Shown: piece after piece, positions 44,463 through 52,681 of the stretch
How positions within the stretch are numbered: the first letter of the stretch is position 1
How the letters are laid out: each line of letters starts with the position of its first letter
Assembly (NCBI RefSeq): GCF_000956505.1
Contig: NZ_JYIX01000021.1
Location: forward strand, 1 to 55,646
DNA: 55,646 nucleotides
Origin: Microbacterium azadirachtae
Lineage (GTDB): Bacteria > Actinomycetota > Actinomycetes > Actinomycetales > Microbacteriaceae
Direction of reading: 5' to 3'
Notes under the pieces: generated by a model
Told to the model about the DNA's origin: nothing
Database searches by the model: none
The model's input: the letters and a program-made list of their open reading frames with translations, nothing else
Position numbers and translations under genes: made by a program

Positions 44463-45110
44463 TCAGTCCATCGTGCGCAGCAGGGCGATGACGCCCTCCA
44501 AGTGGGTGCGGGTGGCCGCCTCGGCAGCATCCGGATCCTGCGCGAGGACGGCATCGATGATCGCGGTGTGCTCGGGCGCCGAGGTCGCGGCACGGCCCGG
44601 CAGGAAGCCGAGGCGGAACTGGTGCCGCGCCGACTGCGCCTGCAGCCGCTCCAGCAGCTGCGTCGCGACCTCGTGGCCGCTCAGCGCACGCAGGAGCCGG
44701 TCCAGATCCTGATTCAGGCGAGAGTATCCGACCAGGTCCCCGGTCGACACCGCGGTCTCGAGCGCGGCGCGAAGGGCACGCAGCTCCTCCGAGCCGTCCT
44801 CCGTGAGGTTCTCCGCGGCCTTGCGCGCGCACAGCGATTCCAGGCCGACGCGCACCTCGACGATCTCGATCGCCTCGCCGATGCTGATCGCGCGCACCCG
44901 CGCGCCGCGATGGGGGAGCCGCTCGATCAGTCCCTCGCCCGCGAGAGTGAGCAGCGTCGTGCGCACCGACGCCCGGGTCGCACCGAACTGCGCGCAGATG
45001 TCCGCCTCGACAAGGCGCTGATGCGGCGCGAACTCCGCGTTCAGGATCGCGTCCCGCAGCTGCGCGGTCAGGTCGGGGCGCGCGCGGGCGTTCTGCTCGG
45101 CTACCGTCAT
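44463..45110 (-). CDS. GntR family transcriptional regulator (FCD/FadR-like)
   Basis: A 215-residue GntR-type regulator: winged helix (about 10-75) with LTAQLRDAILNAEFAPHQRL and the ATRASVRTTLLTLAGEGLIE recognition region, followed by an all-helical FCD effector domain with the metal or ligand positions in the second half (SARHQFR, EHTAIIDAVLAQD). FCD regulators usually respond to organic acids. Its position convergent to the nine-gene operon makes that operon the likely target. ATG 45110 has GGAG upstream. Promoter: TAGTCT (45171-45166) lying in the loop of the preceding terminator. Confidence 0.9.
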   Translation of the reverse strand: MTVAEQNARARPDLTAQLRDAILNAEFAPHQRLVEADICAQFGATRASVRTTLLTLAGEGLIERLPHRGARVRAISIGEAIEIVEVRVGLESLCARKAAENLTEDGSEELRALRAALETAVSTGDLVGYSRLNQDLDRLLRALSGHEVATQLLERLQAQSARHQFRLGFLPGRAATSAPEHTAIIDAVLAQDPDAAEAATRTHLEGVIALLRTMD

Positions 45111-45149
45111 GACTCCACGCTCCTGCCCGCGCCGCCTCGGCACAGGGCG

Positions 45150-45191
45150 ACCCGCTTCGCCCCGAAGACTATCGTCCGGGGCGAAGCGGGT
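45150..45191 (-). terminator. Terminator after the 5'-nucleotidase, with a gntR -10 in its loop
   Basis: ACCCGCTTCGCCCC (45150-45163) and GGGGCGAAGCGGGT (45178-45191), a perfect 14-bp stem with a 14-nt loop. The loop contains TAGTCT on the minus strand (45171-45166), a -10 box of the type used repeatedly in this window, about 55 bp upstream of the gntR start. Confidence 0.85.
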
Positions 45192-45202
45192 ACGGGCCGG
45201 GG

Positions 45203-46984
45203 TCAGCGTGTTCCGATGTCCTTCCGCCGACGCCGGGCCGCCTCCAGGAGGAGCAGGCCTGCGAGCACTCCGCCGCCGGCGAGGAGCGATACGAGCCACG
45301 GGCCCTCGGCTCCCGTCGCCGCCAGTCGGCCGGACGCGGCGGGGTCGCCGCCGGATCCCATCGAGCCGCCGGACGCGGGTGCCGGCGTCTGGTTCGTCGT
45401 CGGCGAGCTGCTCGGGACGGGGCTCGGCGACGAGCTCGGGGCTCCTGGGCCGCCGGGTTCGGTCGGTTCGCCGGCTGCCTTGCGCGTGATCCGCCCCTCG
45501 ATCACCGGAGCCACTGGGCTCTGCGCGACGATGTAGTCGCTGAGCATCTCGGTCACGCCGGGGTACTCCGCGAGAACCGTCCCCTCGAAGCCGCTCGCGA
45601 CGCCGGTCGTCGTCACGACCGTATAGCTCGCGTCCGGGTCCAGCGGCTTCCCGGCCACCTGCGCCCGATGCACCTTGGACGTCGTCCCGTTCGGATCCAG
45701 GACGACCGACAGCCCGCTCACCTGCGCGAAGGATCCCGAGGACGTCGGGAAGCTCGCGTAGAGCGAGTTCAGGAGCCGGAGCAGTTCGGCGCCGGTGAAG
45801 ACCTTCTTCGTGACCGAGGTCGGAGCTCTGGACAGGGTGAGGACGTCTCCGCGAGTGATCGGCCCCGGCTCCATGCGTCCTCCGACGTATCCCGCGGGCA
45901 GGAGGGTGATCTCCGTGCCGGTGGCGGCGGTGATCGCGTCTGCGAACATGTTCCCCAGGGCGGTCTCCTGCGTGCGGACGATGTCGCGGGTGCCTTCGAG
46001 CAGCACGGAGGTGCTGCCGATCGGCACGGCGAAGTACGCATCCGACACGGTCCGGAAGGCCTCCACCGCGGCCTTGGTCTCCGGCTTCTCGGGAACGTCC
46101 GCCATCGCGGCGCGCGACACGAGCCGCGCGGCCGCGCTCGTCACCATGCCGTCCACGATGCTCAGATCCACGACGCCCAGGTTGCGCCCGAACTCGCCCG
46201 TCTGCACGATCAGGGTGCCGTTCTGCAGGCGCCCCTGAGGCAGCGCGGTGTGACTGTGCCCGTCGACGATCAGGTTCATGCCGGTGACCGCGTCGGCGAC
46301 CTTCAGGCTCGTCATCGTGGGATCTTGATCGCCCAGGTGCATGAGCCCGATCACGAGATCCACGCCCTGACCGGTGACCTCGTCGACGAGGGCCTGGGTC
46401 GTGGCGATCGCATCCCGGTAGCCGACGTCCTGGGAGCCCATCGTCGCCGAGGCGGGCGCGGAGATCCCGATCACCCCCGCCTTCATTCCGTTCGGCAGCG
46501 TGACGATCGCGTATCCGGGCAGGACCGGCTGCCCCGTGGCCGAGTAGACGATGTTGCCGGCCAGCATCGGGTGGTCGAGGCGCGACGCGAGCTCCTGGAG
46601 ATACGGAGAACCGTAGGAGAACTCGTGGTTGCCCGCGGCCATCGCGTCGATCCCCAGCGTGTTCACGATCGGCACGATGCTCGCGCCGCGGTCGATCGCC
46701 GTGTACTTCGATCCGGAGAACGTGTCACCGGCGTCCAGGAACAGGGTGTTCGGATTGTCCGTCCTCAGCTGGTCGACGTAGCCGCCGATCCTGGCGTAAC
46801 CGATCTCGGTCGCGGTCTCGAAGACGTTGCCGTGCACGTCGTTCAGATGCGCGATCGACACGGTGCCGGTGAACCCGGACGCCGCGTACGCGGGTGACGC
46901 GAGCGCGCCGCCGGCCCCCAGACCGAGCAGGACGGTGAGCCCGATGACCAGGACTCCGTGGATTCTTCTTCTCATACGCTTCAT
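45203..46984 (-). CDS. Wall-anchored 5'-nucleotidase / 2',3'-cyclic phosphodiesterase-like protein
   Basis: Secreted bifunctional metallophosphatase/5'-nucleotidase, 593 residues. Signal peptide 1-34 (cleavage near AYA-AS). Metallophosphatase motifs: Asp49 and His51 (HLNDVHG), Asp84/Asp87 (DAGDT) and Asn119-His120-Glu121 (GNHE), then the 5'-nucleotidase C-terminal domain (about 320-500). A Pro/Gly/Ser-rich linker leads to a cell-wall sorting signal LAATG (554-558), hydrophobic helix and RRRRK tail, the class-E sortase pattern. It probably salvages phosphate and nucleosides outside the cell. Promoter TACCAT at 47037-47032. Not obviously linked to the pca genes beside it. Confidence 0.92.
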   Translation of the reverse strand: MKRMRRRIHGVLVIGLTVLLGLGAGGALASPAYAASGFTGTVSIAHLNDVHGNVFETATEIGYARIGGYVDQLRTDNPNTLFLDAGDTFSGSKYTAIDRGASIVPIVNTLGIDAMAAGNHEFSYGSPYLQELASRLDHPMLAGNIVYSATGQPVLPGYAIVTLPNGMKAGVIGISAPASATMGSQDVGYRDAIATTQALVDEVTGQGVDLVIGLMHLGDQDPTMTSLKVADAVTGMNLIVDGHSHTALPQGRLQNGTLIVQTGEFGRNLGVVDLSIVDGMVTSAAARLVSRAAMADVPEKPETKAAVEAFRTVSDAYFAVPIGSTSVLLEGTRDIVRTQETALGNMFADAITAATGTEITLLPAGYVGGRMEPGPITRGDVLTLSRAPTSVTKKVFTGAELLRLLNSLYASFPTSSGSFAQVSGLSVVLDPNGTTSKVHRAQVAGKPLDPDASYTVVTTTGVASGFEGTVLAEYPGVTEMLSDYIVAQSPVAPVIEGRITRKAAGEPTEPGGPGAPSSSPSPVPSSSPTTNQTPAPASGGSMGSGGDPAASGRLAATGAEGPWLVSLLAGGGVLAGLLLLEAARRRRKDIGTR

Positions 46985-47006
46985 CGCGTTCTCTTCCCCA
47001 AGGAAC

Positions 47007-47028
47007 GGATCCTCCGCACTGAGGATCC
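47007..47028 (-). terminator. 8-bp hairpin between pcaF and the 5'-nucleotidase gene
   Basis: GGATCCTC (47007-47014), 6-nt loop, GAGGATCC (47021-47028). It could end the pca transcript or form a hairpin at the very 5' end of the nucleotidase mRNA, whose -10 candidate TACCAT is at 47037-47032. Confidence 0.5.
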
Positions 47029-47084
47029 GGGATGGTACGGACCGGGCCGCGGGATGCAGCCGGTCGCGGTTCGCTCGAACGCTG

Positions 47085-48254
47085 TCAGCGCTCGAGCACG
47101 ACGGCGAGTCCCTGCCCGACGCCGATGCAGATCGCCGCGACGGCGACGCCGCCGCCGCGGAGGGCGAGCTCGTGCGCGGCGTGACCGATGATCCGCCCGC
47201 CCGAGGCTCCCAGCGGGTGCCCGATCGCGAGCGCGCCGCCGTGCCTGTTGACCTTCTCCGGATCCAGCTCCGGCCACCCCTGCACGCAGGCCAGCGCCTG
47301 CGAGGCGAAGGCCTCGTTGAGCTCGACCACGTCGACGTCGGCCCAGGTGCGGCCCGCCCTGGCGAGCGCCTTGTTCGCGGCCTCGATGGGCGCGATCGGG
47401 AAGTCGTCTGGATCGACCCCGTGTGCGGCCCGCGCGGCGATCCGGGCCAGGGGCTCGGCATCCAGGGCGCCTTCCGCGCCGATGAGCACGGCGGAGGCGC
47501 CGTCGTTGATGGGTGAGGAGTTGCCCGCCGTCACCGAGCCGTCCGCGGCGAAGAGCGCCCTCAGCGCCGCGAGGCGCGGCACCGAGGTGTCGTCGCGGAT
47601 GCCCTCGTCCCGGCGCAGCTCCGCGCCGGGGACCTGGACGACCTCGTCCGCGTAGACGCCTTCGGCCCACGCCTGTGCCGCGAGCCGATGCGAGCGCACG
47701 GCGAAGCTGTCCTGATCCTCGCGCGAGATGCCCCGCTCACGGGCGATCTTCTCGGCGGAGGCGCCATTGGAGATCGTCCAGTGCGCGGGCAGTCCGGGGT
47801 TGACCATGCGCCAGCCGATCGCCGTGTTCCACAGCGTCTGGTTGCCGACGGCCGGCCACGCCTTCGCCGACTTCTCCATCACGAACGGCGCACGGCTCAT
47901 CGACTCGACGCCGCCGGCGAGCACGATCTCAGCATCGCCGGCCTCGATGGCCCTCGACCCCTGCACGACGGCCTCCACCGACGATGCGCAGAGACGATTG
48001 ACCGTCGTCCCGGTGACCGAGGTCGGAAACCCCGCGAGCAGAGCGGACATGCGTGCCACGTTCCGGTTGTCCTCACCCGCCTGGTTCGCATCGCCGAGGA
48101 TCACGTCGTCGATGCGGGCGGGGTCGAGCCCGGCACGCTCCACGATCGCCCGCAGCACGACGGCGGCCAGATCGTCCGGGCGCACGCCCGACAGCGCCCC
48201 GCCGGCGCGGCCGAAAGGCGTGCGGACCGCGTCGTAGACGAAGGAGGCCGTCAT
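47085..48254 (-). CDS. pcaF: Beta-ketoadipyl-CoA thiolase
   Basis: Last step of the beta-ketoadipate pathway: beta-ketoadipyl-CoA plus CoA to succinyl-CoA and acetyl-CoA. A 389-residue thiolase with nucleophile Cys89 (VNRLCASS), VELNEAFASQALA, the GHPLGASGGRI His loop, and the C-terminal CIGVGQG cysteine motif. Assignment to PcaF over generic thiolase rests on operon position directly after pcaIJ. ATG 48254 overlaps the pcaJ stop. Confidence 0.93.
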   Translation of the reverse strand: MTASFVYDAVRTPFGRAGGALSGVRPDDLAAVVLRAIVERAGLDPARIDDVILGDANQAGEDNRNVARMSALLAGFPTSVTGTTVNRLCASSVEAVVQGSRAIEAGDAEIVLAGGVESMSRAPFVMEKSAKAWPAVGNQTLWNTAIGWRMVNPGLPAHWTISNGASAEKIARERGISREDQDSFAVRSHRLAAQAWAEGVYADEVVQVPGAELRRDEGIRDDTSVPRLAALRALFAADGSVTAGNSSPINDGASAVLIGAEGALDAEPLARIAARAAHGVDPDDFPIAPIEAANKALARAGRTWADVDVVELNEAFASQALACVQGWPELDPEKVNRHGGALAIGHPLGASGGRIIGHAAHELALRGGGVAVAAICIGVGQGLAVVLER

Positions 48255-48880
48255 CGCAGCACCAACCCGGTGATGTCGCTGAGCTCCGCTATCGTGGCAC
48301 CGAACGTCTCGCGGACGACGAGACCCTCCGCGGTCACGTCGAACACCGCGTGGTCGGTGTAGATCCGGGTCACGCAGCCGACACCTGTCAGCGGGTACGT
48401 GCACCGCGCGACGAGCTTCGACTCTCCGGAGCGCGTCAGCAGATCCGTCATCACGTACACCTGCTTGGCTCCGATCGCGAGATCCATCGCGCCGCCGACG
48501 GCGGGGATGGCGTCCTCCGCGCCGGTCGACCAGTTCGCCAGGTCGCCGGTCTCGGAGACCTGGAAGGCGCCGAGCACGCACACGTCCAGATGACCGCCTC
48601 GCATCATGCCGAAGGAGTCCGCATGATGGAAGTACGCGGCGCCCGCCAGCGCCGTGACGGGCTGCTTGCCCGCGTTGATGAGGTCAGGGTCGATGCCTCC
48701 GTCGACCGGGGCCGGGCCCATGCCCAGCATCCCGTTCTCGGTGTGCAACACGACCTCCCGCCCCTCGGGGAGGAAATCGGCGACCAGGGTCGGCGCGCCG
48801 ATCCCGAGGTTCACGTACGAGCCCTCGGGGATGTCGGACGCGATCCGCGCGGCCAGCTCCTCTCGGCTGATCCGGATCAC
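48251..48880 (-). CDS. pcaJ: 3-oxoadipate CoA-transferase subunit B
   Basis: Transfers CoA from succinyl-CoA to 3-oxoadipate together with PcaI. A 209-residue type-I CoA-transferase beta subunit: NLGIGAPTLVADFLPEG, then the catalytic glutamate in the LHTENGMLGMGP motif. GTG 48880 overlaps the pcaI stop (GTGA), and the stop overlaps pcaF (ATGA). The long upstream open frame is a shadow of pcaI and pcaC. Confidence 0.94.
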   Translation of the reverse strand: MIRISREELAARIASDIPEGSYVNLGIGAPTLVADFLPEGREVVLHTENGMLGMGPAPVDGGIDPDLINAGKQPVTALAGAAYFHHADSFGMMRGGHLDVCVLGAFQVSETGDLANWSTGAEDAIPAVGGAMDLAIGAKQVYVMTDLLTRSGESKLVARCTYPLTGVGCVTRIYTDHAVFDVTAEGLVVRETFGATIAELSDITGLVLR

Positions 48881-49605
48881 GAGGCGGCCCGCCCTTCCCG
48901 ATCGACCCCGCCGACGAAGACGCCATCGTCCAGCCATGCCCGCTCCCCCACGGACACCACCCGATCGACGAAGATCCCGGGGGTCACGATGCCCTCGGGA
49001 TCGAGAGCCCCGAGCGGCACGATCTCGTCCACCTGGGCGATGGTCGTCGTCGCCGCCGCGGCCATCACCGGGCCGAAGTTGCGCGCGGTCCCTCGGTAGA
49101 CGAGGTTCCCCCAGCGGTCGCCCTTCCGCGCCGAGACGAGGGCATAGTCGGCCCGGATCGGGTACTCGAGCACGTATTCGCGGCCGTCGATCACCCGGTG
49201 CTCCCGTCCTTCGGCGAGCTGCGTCCCCACGCCCGTCGGCGAGTAGAACGCCCCGACTCCGGCGCCTGCCGCGCGAATGCGCTCCGCCAGATTGCCCTGC
49301 GGCACGAGTTCGAGCTCGATGCGTCCTGACCGGTACAGGTCGTCGAACACCCACGAGTCGGACTGCCGCGGGAACGAGCACACGATCCGCCGTACCCGTC
49401 CGGCGGCGAGCAGCGCCGCGAGCCCGGTGTCCCCGTTGCCCGCGTTGTTGTTCACGATGGTGAGGTCGCCCGCGCCCTGCGCAATGAGGGCGTCGATCAG
49501 CTCGACCGGCTGCCCCGCGCGCCCGAAGCCGCCGATCATCACGGTCGCGCCGTCCGGGATGCCGGCGACGGCTGCAGCCGCATCCGGAACCGTCTTGTCG
49601 ATCAC
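48877..49605 (-). CDS. pcaI: 3-oxoadipate CoA-transferase subunit A
   Basis: Alpha subunit of the CoA-transferase, 242 residues. DGATVMIGGFGRAGQPVELI carries the glycine-rich oxyanion loop typical of subunit A, followed by VNNNAGNGDTGLAALL and the VYRGTARNFGPVMAAAA stretch. It overlaps pcaC (ATGA) and pcaJ (GTGA). The C-terminus adds about 15 residues after the usual core. Confidence 0.94.
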   Translation of the reverse strand: MIDKTVPDAAAAVAGIPDGATVMIGGFGRAGQPVELIDALIAQGAGDLTIVNNNAGNGDTGLAALLAAGRVRRIVCSFPRQSDSWVFDDLYRSGRIELELVPQGNLAERIRAAGAGVGAFYSPTGVGTQLAEGREHRVIDGREYVLEYPIRADYALVSARKGDRWGNLVYRGTARNFGPVMAAAATTTIAQVDEIVPLGALDPEGIVTPGIFVDRVVSVGERAWLDDGVFVGGVDREGRAAS

Positions 49606-49991
49606 GGCGCCTCCTCCGCGAGAACCCCTGCCGCGATGCGGAAGGCGGTGTTGGCGGCCGGCACGCCCGCGTACACGGCCGACTGCAGGATGACCTCGCG
49701 GATCTCGGCGACGGTGAGGCCGTTGCGCCGTGCGGCGCGCACGTGCATCGCGAGCTCCTCATCGTGCCCGAGGGCGATGAGACTCGACAGCACGGCGATC
49801 GAACGCGACCGGCGATCGAGCCCTGGGCGGGACCATACCTCTCCCCACGCCACCCGCGTGATGAAGTCCTGGAAGTCGGCGGTGAAATCGGTCGTGCCTG
49901 CGATCGCCCGGTCGACATGCGCGTCCGAGAGCACTTCCCGTCGCACGGCCATGCCCTGCGCGCGGCGCTCCGCGTCGGTCGTTCCGGTCAT
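49602..49991 (-). CDS. pcaC: 4-carboxymuconolactone decarboxylase
   Basis: Converts gamma-carboxymuconolactone to beta-ketoadipate enol-lactone with loss of CO2. A 129-residue AhpD-like-fold protein; typical GEVWSRPGLDRRSRSIAVLS and ALGHDEELAMHVRAARRNG segments. It is a separate gene here, whereas Rhodococcus and Streptomyces relatives commonly have it fused to PcaD as PcaL. Overlaps pcaD and pcaI by 4 bp. Confidence 0.95.
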   Translation of the reverse strand: MTGTTDAERRAQGMAVRREVLSDAHVDRAIAGTTDFTADFQDFITRVAWGEVWSRPGLDRRSRSIAVLSSLIALGHDEELAMHVRAARRNGLTVAEIREVILQSAVYAGVPAANTAFRIAAGVLAEEAP

Positions 49992-50770
49992 CTCGGGGTC
50001 CTCTCGGGGGTCAGGAATCCACTCAGCAGCCGGATCACCGCAGTCGGATCATCGACGGGCGCGAGGTGCGAGGCGGCGGGGATCCCGCTCGCCTGGCCAA
50101 GGCGCACGCCGTCCGCGATCTCGCGTGCCGAAGCCTCGGGCGTCACGCCATCGTGCGCGCCCCAGACCGCCAGCACCGGAGCGTCGATCTCGCGGAGGCG
50201 GTCTCGCACGTCATAGGCGGCGAGGGCCTCGCACGCCAAGGCGTAGCTCTCGTCATCGGCGTTCTGCAGCGCGTGCAGGAGCCGGCCGGCGAGCTCGGGA
50301 TGCTCCGCGATCGAGTCGGGCGCGAACCAGCGCTGTGCGGATCCGATGACGAGCGAGGAGGTCGACTGGGCGCGCACCTGGGCGGCCCGGTCGTGCCATC
50401 CCTCCGGCGTGCCGATCACGGCGCCGGAGCAGAGGATCGCGGCACGGCCGACGCGCTGCGGGTGCCGCAGCAGGAGCTCGAGGCCGACGGCCCCGCCGAG
50501 CGAGACCCCCGCGTAGTCGAACCGCGCCCCGCCGAGGGCGTCGGCGAGGGCGCGCACCAGGGAATCGGCCAGATCCGCGACCTCGAAAGGTTCCCGCGCC
50601 GGCGCCGAGGCACCGTGGCCGGGCAGATCCCAGGTGATGACCCGATGGTCGAGAGCAAGGGAGGGCCACACCGCCTCCCAGAGGATGCTCGTCGTTCCGA
50701 GTGACGGACCGAGGACGAGCAGCGGCGCCTGCTCCGACCCGACGGCGGCGGACACCGCGACGTCGATCAT
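49988..50770 (-). CDS. pcaD: 3-oxoadipate enol-lactonase
   Basis: Alpha/beta hydrolase that opens the enol-lactone to beta-ketoadipate. 260 residues; nucleophile Ser90 in GVSLGG, oxyanion LGPSLGTTSILWE, Asp in AVWGAHDGVTPE and the C-terminal SHLAPVDDP histidine. Separate from pcaC. ATG 50770 overlaps the pcaB stop. Confidence 0.93.
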   Translation of the reverse strand: MIDVAVSAAVGSEQAPLLVLGPSLGTTSILWEAVWPSLALDHRVITWDLPGHGASAPAREPFEVADLADSLVRALADALGGARFDYAGVSLGGAVGLELLLRHPQRVGRAAILCSGAVIGTPEGWHDRAAQVRAQSTSSLVIGSAQRWFAPDSIAEHPELAGRLLHALQNADDESYALACEALAAYDVRDRLREIDAPVLAVWGAHDGVTPEASAREIADGVRLGQASGIPAASHLAPVDDPTAVIRLLSGFLTPERTPR

Positions 50771-52146
50771 CGGATGCCCTCATCCCGGGCAGCGCGGACG
50801 GCCTCATCGACGAGGGCGCCGGAGCGACCTGTGTACCGGGCTGGATCGAGCAGGTCGTCGACGTCCCCCTCCGCGGCCTCCGGCAGCGCACGCAGCAGCT
50901 CGGCGAGCGGGGTGCCGGCGGCAGTCCGGTCGATCACCTCCGCGAACCGGGCGGCGCCGATGCGGGGCTTCAACACGAACGCGAGGCGTTCCGACACGAT
51001 CAGCCCGTCGCTCAGAGCGAGGTTCGCCCTCGCGCGCTCCGCGTCGAAGGTCAGGGCCGCGCAGAGGTTCCGCGTGCGAGCGGCCGCGCCGACCAGCAGC
51101 CGCAGCAGCTCCTGCAGCGCCGGCCATTCGGCGTGCCAGGCGCCGTCCGGGCGCTCGTCCCCGGCGAGACCCGCCGCATTGTGGAGCTGCCCGATCAGGG
51201 CCGGGGCGCGCATCGCGGCAGAGCGCACGAGCACGGCGTCGACCGGATTGCGCTTCTGCGGCATCGTGCTGGACCCACCGCCGCGCTGAACAGACGCCTC
51301 CGCGATCTCGGGGCGGGTGAGGGTCACGACATCAGTCGCGAGCGTGCCCATCGCCGCGATCGCCAGACCGGCCGCATGGGCGAGGTCCAGGATCGGGTAC
51401 CGGTCGGTGTGCCAGGGCGCGGGCGGCGCCGCAAGCGCGGTGGCCGCCGCGAAGGCGGACGGCAGCCGCGCCGCGAGTTCGGATCCGAAGAGCTCGACGA
51501 ACGACGCCTGGGTTCCCGCGGCCCCTCCGAGCTGCGCCGGCAGGGTCGCGGCAACGTCGAGGAGCGTGCGACGCGCCCGCACGATTGCGCGCAGCCGGCC
51601 GGCGATCCGCGCCCCGACGGTGATCGGTACGGCGTGCTGTCCGAGGGTGCGCGCGGCGGCCGGGGCGTCGCGGTGCGCGAGCGCGAGCGCGACGAGATCC
51701 GACGCCGCGACGGCGAGGTCCTCGACGGCTGCGGCGATGCCATCCTTGGCGACGAGCATGAGCGCCGTGTCGAGGATGTCCTGACTCGTCGCGCCGCGAT
51801 GGATCCAGCTCGCCGCCTCCGGATCTTCGGTGCATCGCCGCAGTTCCTCGACGAGCGGCACGACCGGGTTGCCGGTCTCGAGGGCGGACGACGCGAGTGC
51901 GCGCACGTCGGGGCGGAAGCCCGGCGCGACTTCTGCCGCAAGGGCGCGGGGCAGGACGCCGAGCTCGGCGTACGCCGTCAGCAGCCCCCGTTCGGCCCGC
52001 ACGAGTGCGGCGACGACGTGCGCGTCGCCGCCGATCCCCGCCCCACCGTCCGGGCGCACGCCGGCGGCGGAACCCGCGAGGACCGGATCCAGCAGGCCGA
52101 ACACGCCCGACCCGAGCGCGCTGTCGATCGCGTCGTCAGTATGCAA
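50767..52146 (-). CDS. pcaB: 3-carboxy-cis,cis-muconate cycloisomerase
   Basis: Fumarase/ASL-superfamily enzyme cyclising beta-carboxymuconate to gamma-carboxymuconolactone. The 459-residue protein has WIHRGATSQDILDTALML with the catalytic-site His and Ser, and the superfamily signature GGSSTMPQKRNPVDA. I choose TTG 52146 (MHTDDAIDS), overlapping the pcaG stop by 11 bp; no ATG or GTG fits near the family start, and the frame's extension lies in pcaG. The extra residues at the C-terminus are short. Confidence 0.93.
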   Translation of the reverse strand: MHTDDAIDSALGSGVFGLLDPVLAGSAAGVRPDGGAGIGGDAHVVAALVRAERGLLTAYAELGVLPRALAAEVAPGFRPDVRALASSALETGNPVVPLVEELRRCTEDPEAASWIHRGATSQDILDTALMLVAKDGIAAAVEDLAVAASDLVALALAHRDAPAAARTLGQHAVPITVGARIAGRLRAIVRARRTLLDVAATLPAQLGGAAGTQASFVELFGSELAARLPSAFAAATALAAPPAPWHTDRYPILDLAHAAGLAIAAMGTLATDVVTLTRPEIAEASVQRGGGSSTMPQKRNPVDAVLVRSAAMRAPALIGQLHNAAGLAGDERPDGAWHAEWPALQELLRLLVGAAARTRNLCAALTFDAERARANLALSDGLIVSERLAFVLKPRIGAARFAEVIDRTAAGTPLAELLRALPEAAEGDVDDLLDPARYTGRSGALVDEAVRAARDEGIR

Positions 52147-52681
52147 GGAACACCGTCTCCTGATCCCCCTGCAGCCGGATGTCGTGGCGCAGACTCCCGT
52201 CCGCGTCCCGGGTCGCGACGAGGGTCGCACGCTCGTCCGAGGACAGGGACGCCAGGAACGGGTCGCCCTCGGCGCCGGGCAGGTAGATGCGGGTGTGCAG
52301 CTTGTCGGGCAGACCCCGCGCGTACACGATCGCCGCGAAGAAAGGTGCGCCGGGTCCCGAGGGTCCCGGCTCCCGGGTCCAGAACTCGTAGTGGCCGTCA
52401 TCCGTCGTGAACGAGCGGCCGAAGCCCGTGAAGGTGTGGTCGTCGCGCCGGAACGCACCACGGGAGCGCGAGACCGTGCCGTCGGCGTCGGCGCCCCAGA
52501 TCTCCACCATCGCGTCGGGGATGGGCGCGCCGGCCCCGTCGTAGACCGTGCCGGAGAGCACGATCGATCCGGGGCTGTGCGGGAAGGCGACCTCGTGCAT
52601 CCGGTCGTATTCGGTGCCGTAAGCGAAGAACGGCCCGACGGTCTGTCCCGCCGTGGGCTCGAGAGCGGGTTCGAGAGTCAC
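52136..52681 (-). CDS. pcaG: Protocatechuate 3,4-dioxygenase alpha subunit
   Basis: Non-catalytic, structural alpha chain of the ring-cleaving dioxygenase; 181 residues. N-terminal LEPTAGQTVGPFFAYG and the intradiol beta-sandwich DAMVEIWGADADG, HTFTGFGRSFTTDDGHYEFWT. The iron-binding Tyr/His set of the beta chain is not conserved, as expected. GTG 52681 overlaps the pcaH stop (GTGA). Confidence 0.95.
   Translation of the reverse strand: MTLEPALEPTAGQTVGPFFAYGTEYDRMHEVAFPHSPGSIVLSGTVYDGAGAPIPDAMVEIWGADADGTVSRSRGAFRRDDHTFTGFGRSFTTDDGHYEFWTREPGPSGPGAPFFAAIVYARGLPDKLHTRIYLPGAEGDPFLASLSSDERATLVATRDADGSLRHDIRLQGDQETVFLAY

Noticed and set aside
47085..48254. Generic acetyl-CoA acetyltransferase
   Set aside because: Position directly after pcaIJ makes beta-ketoadipyl-CoA thiolase the better call.
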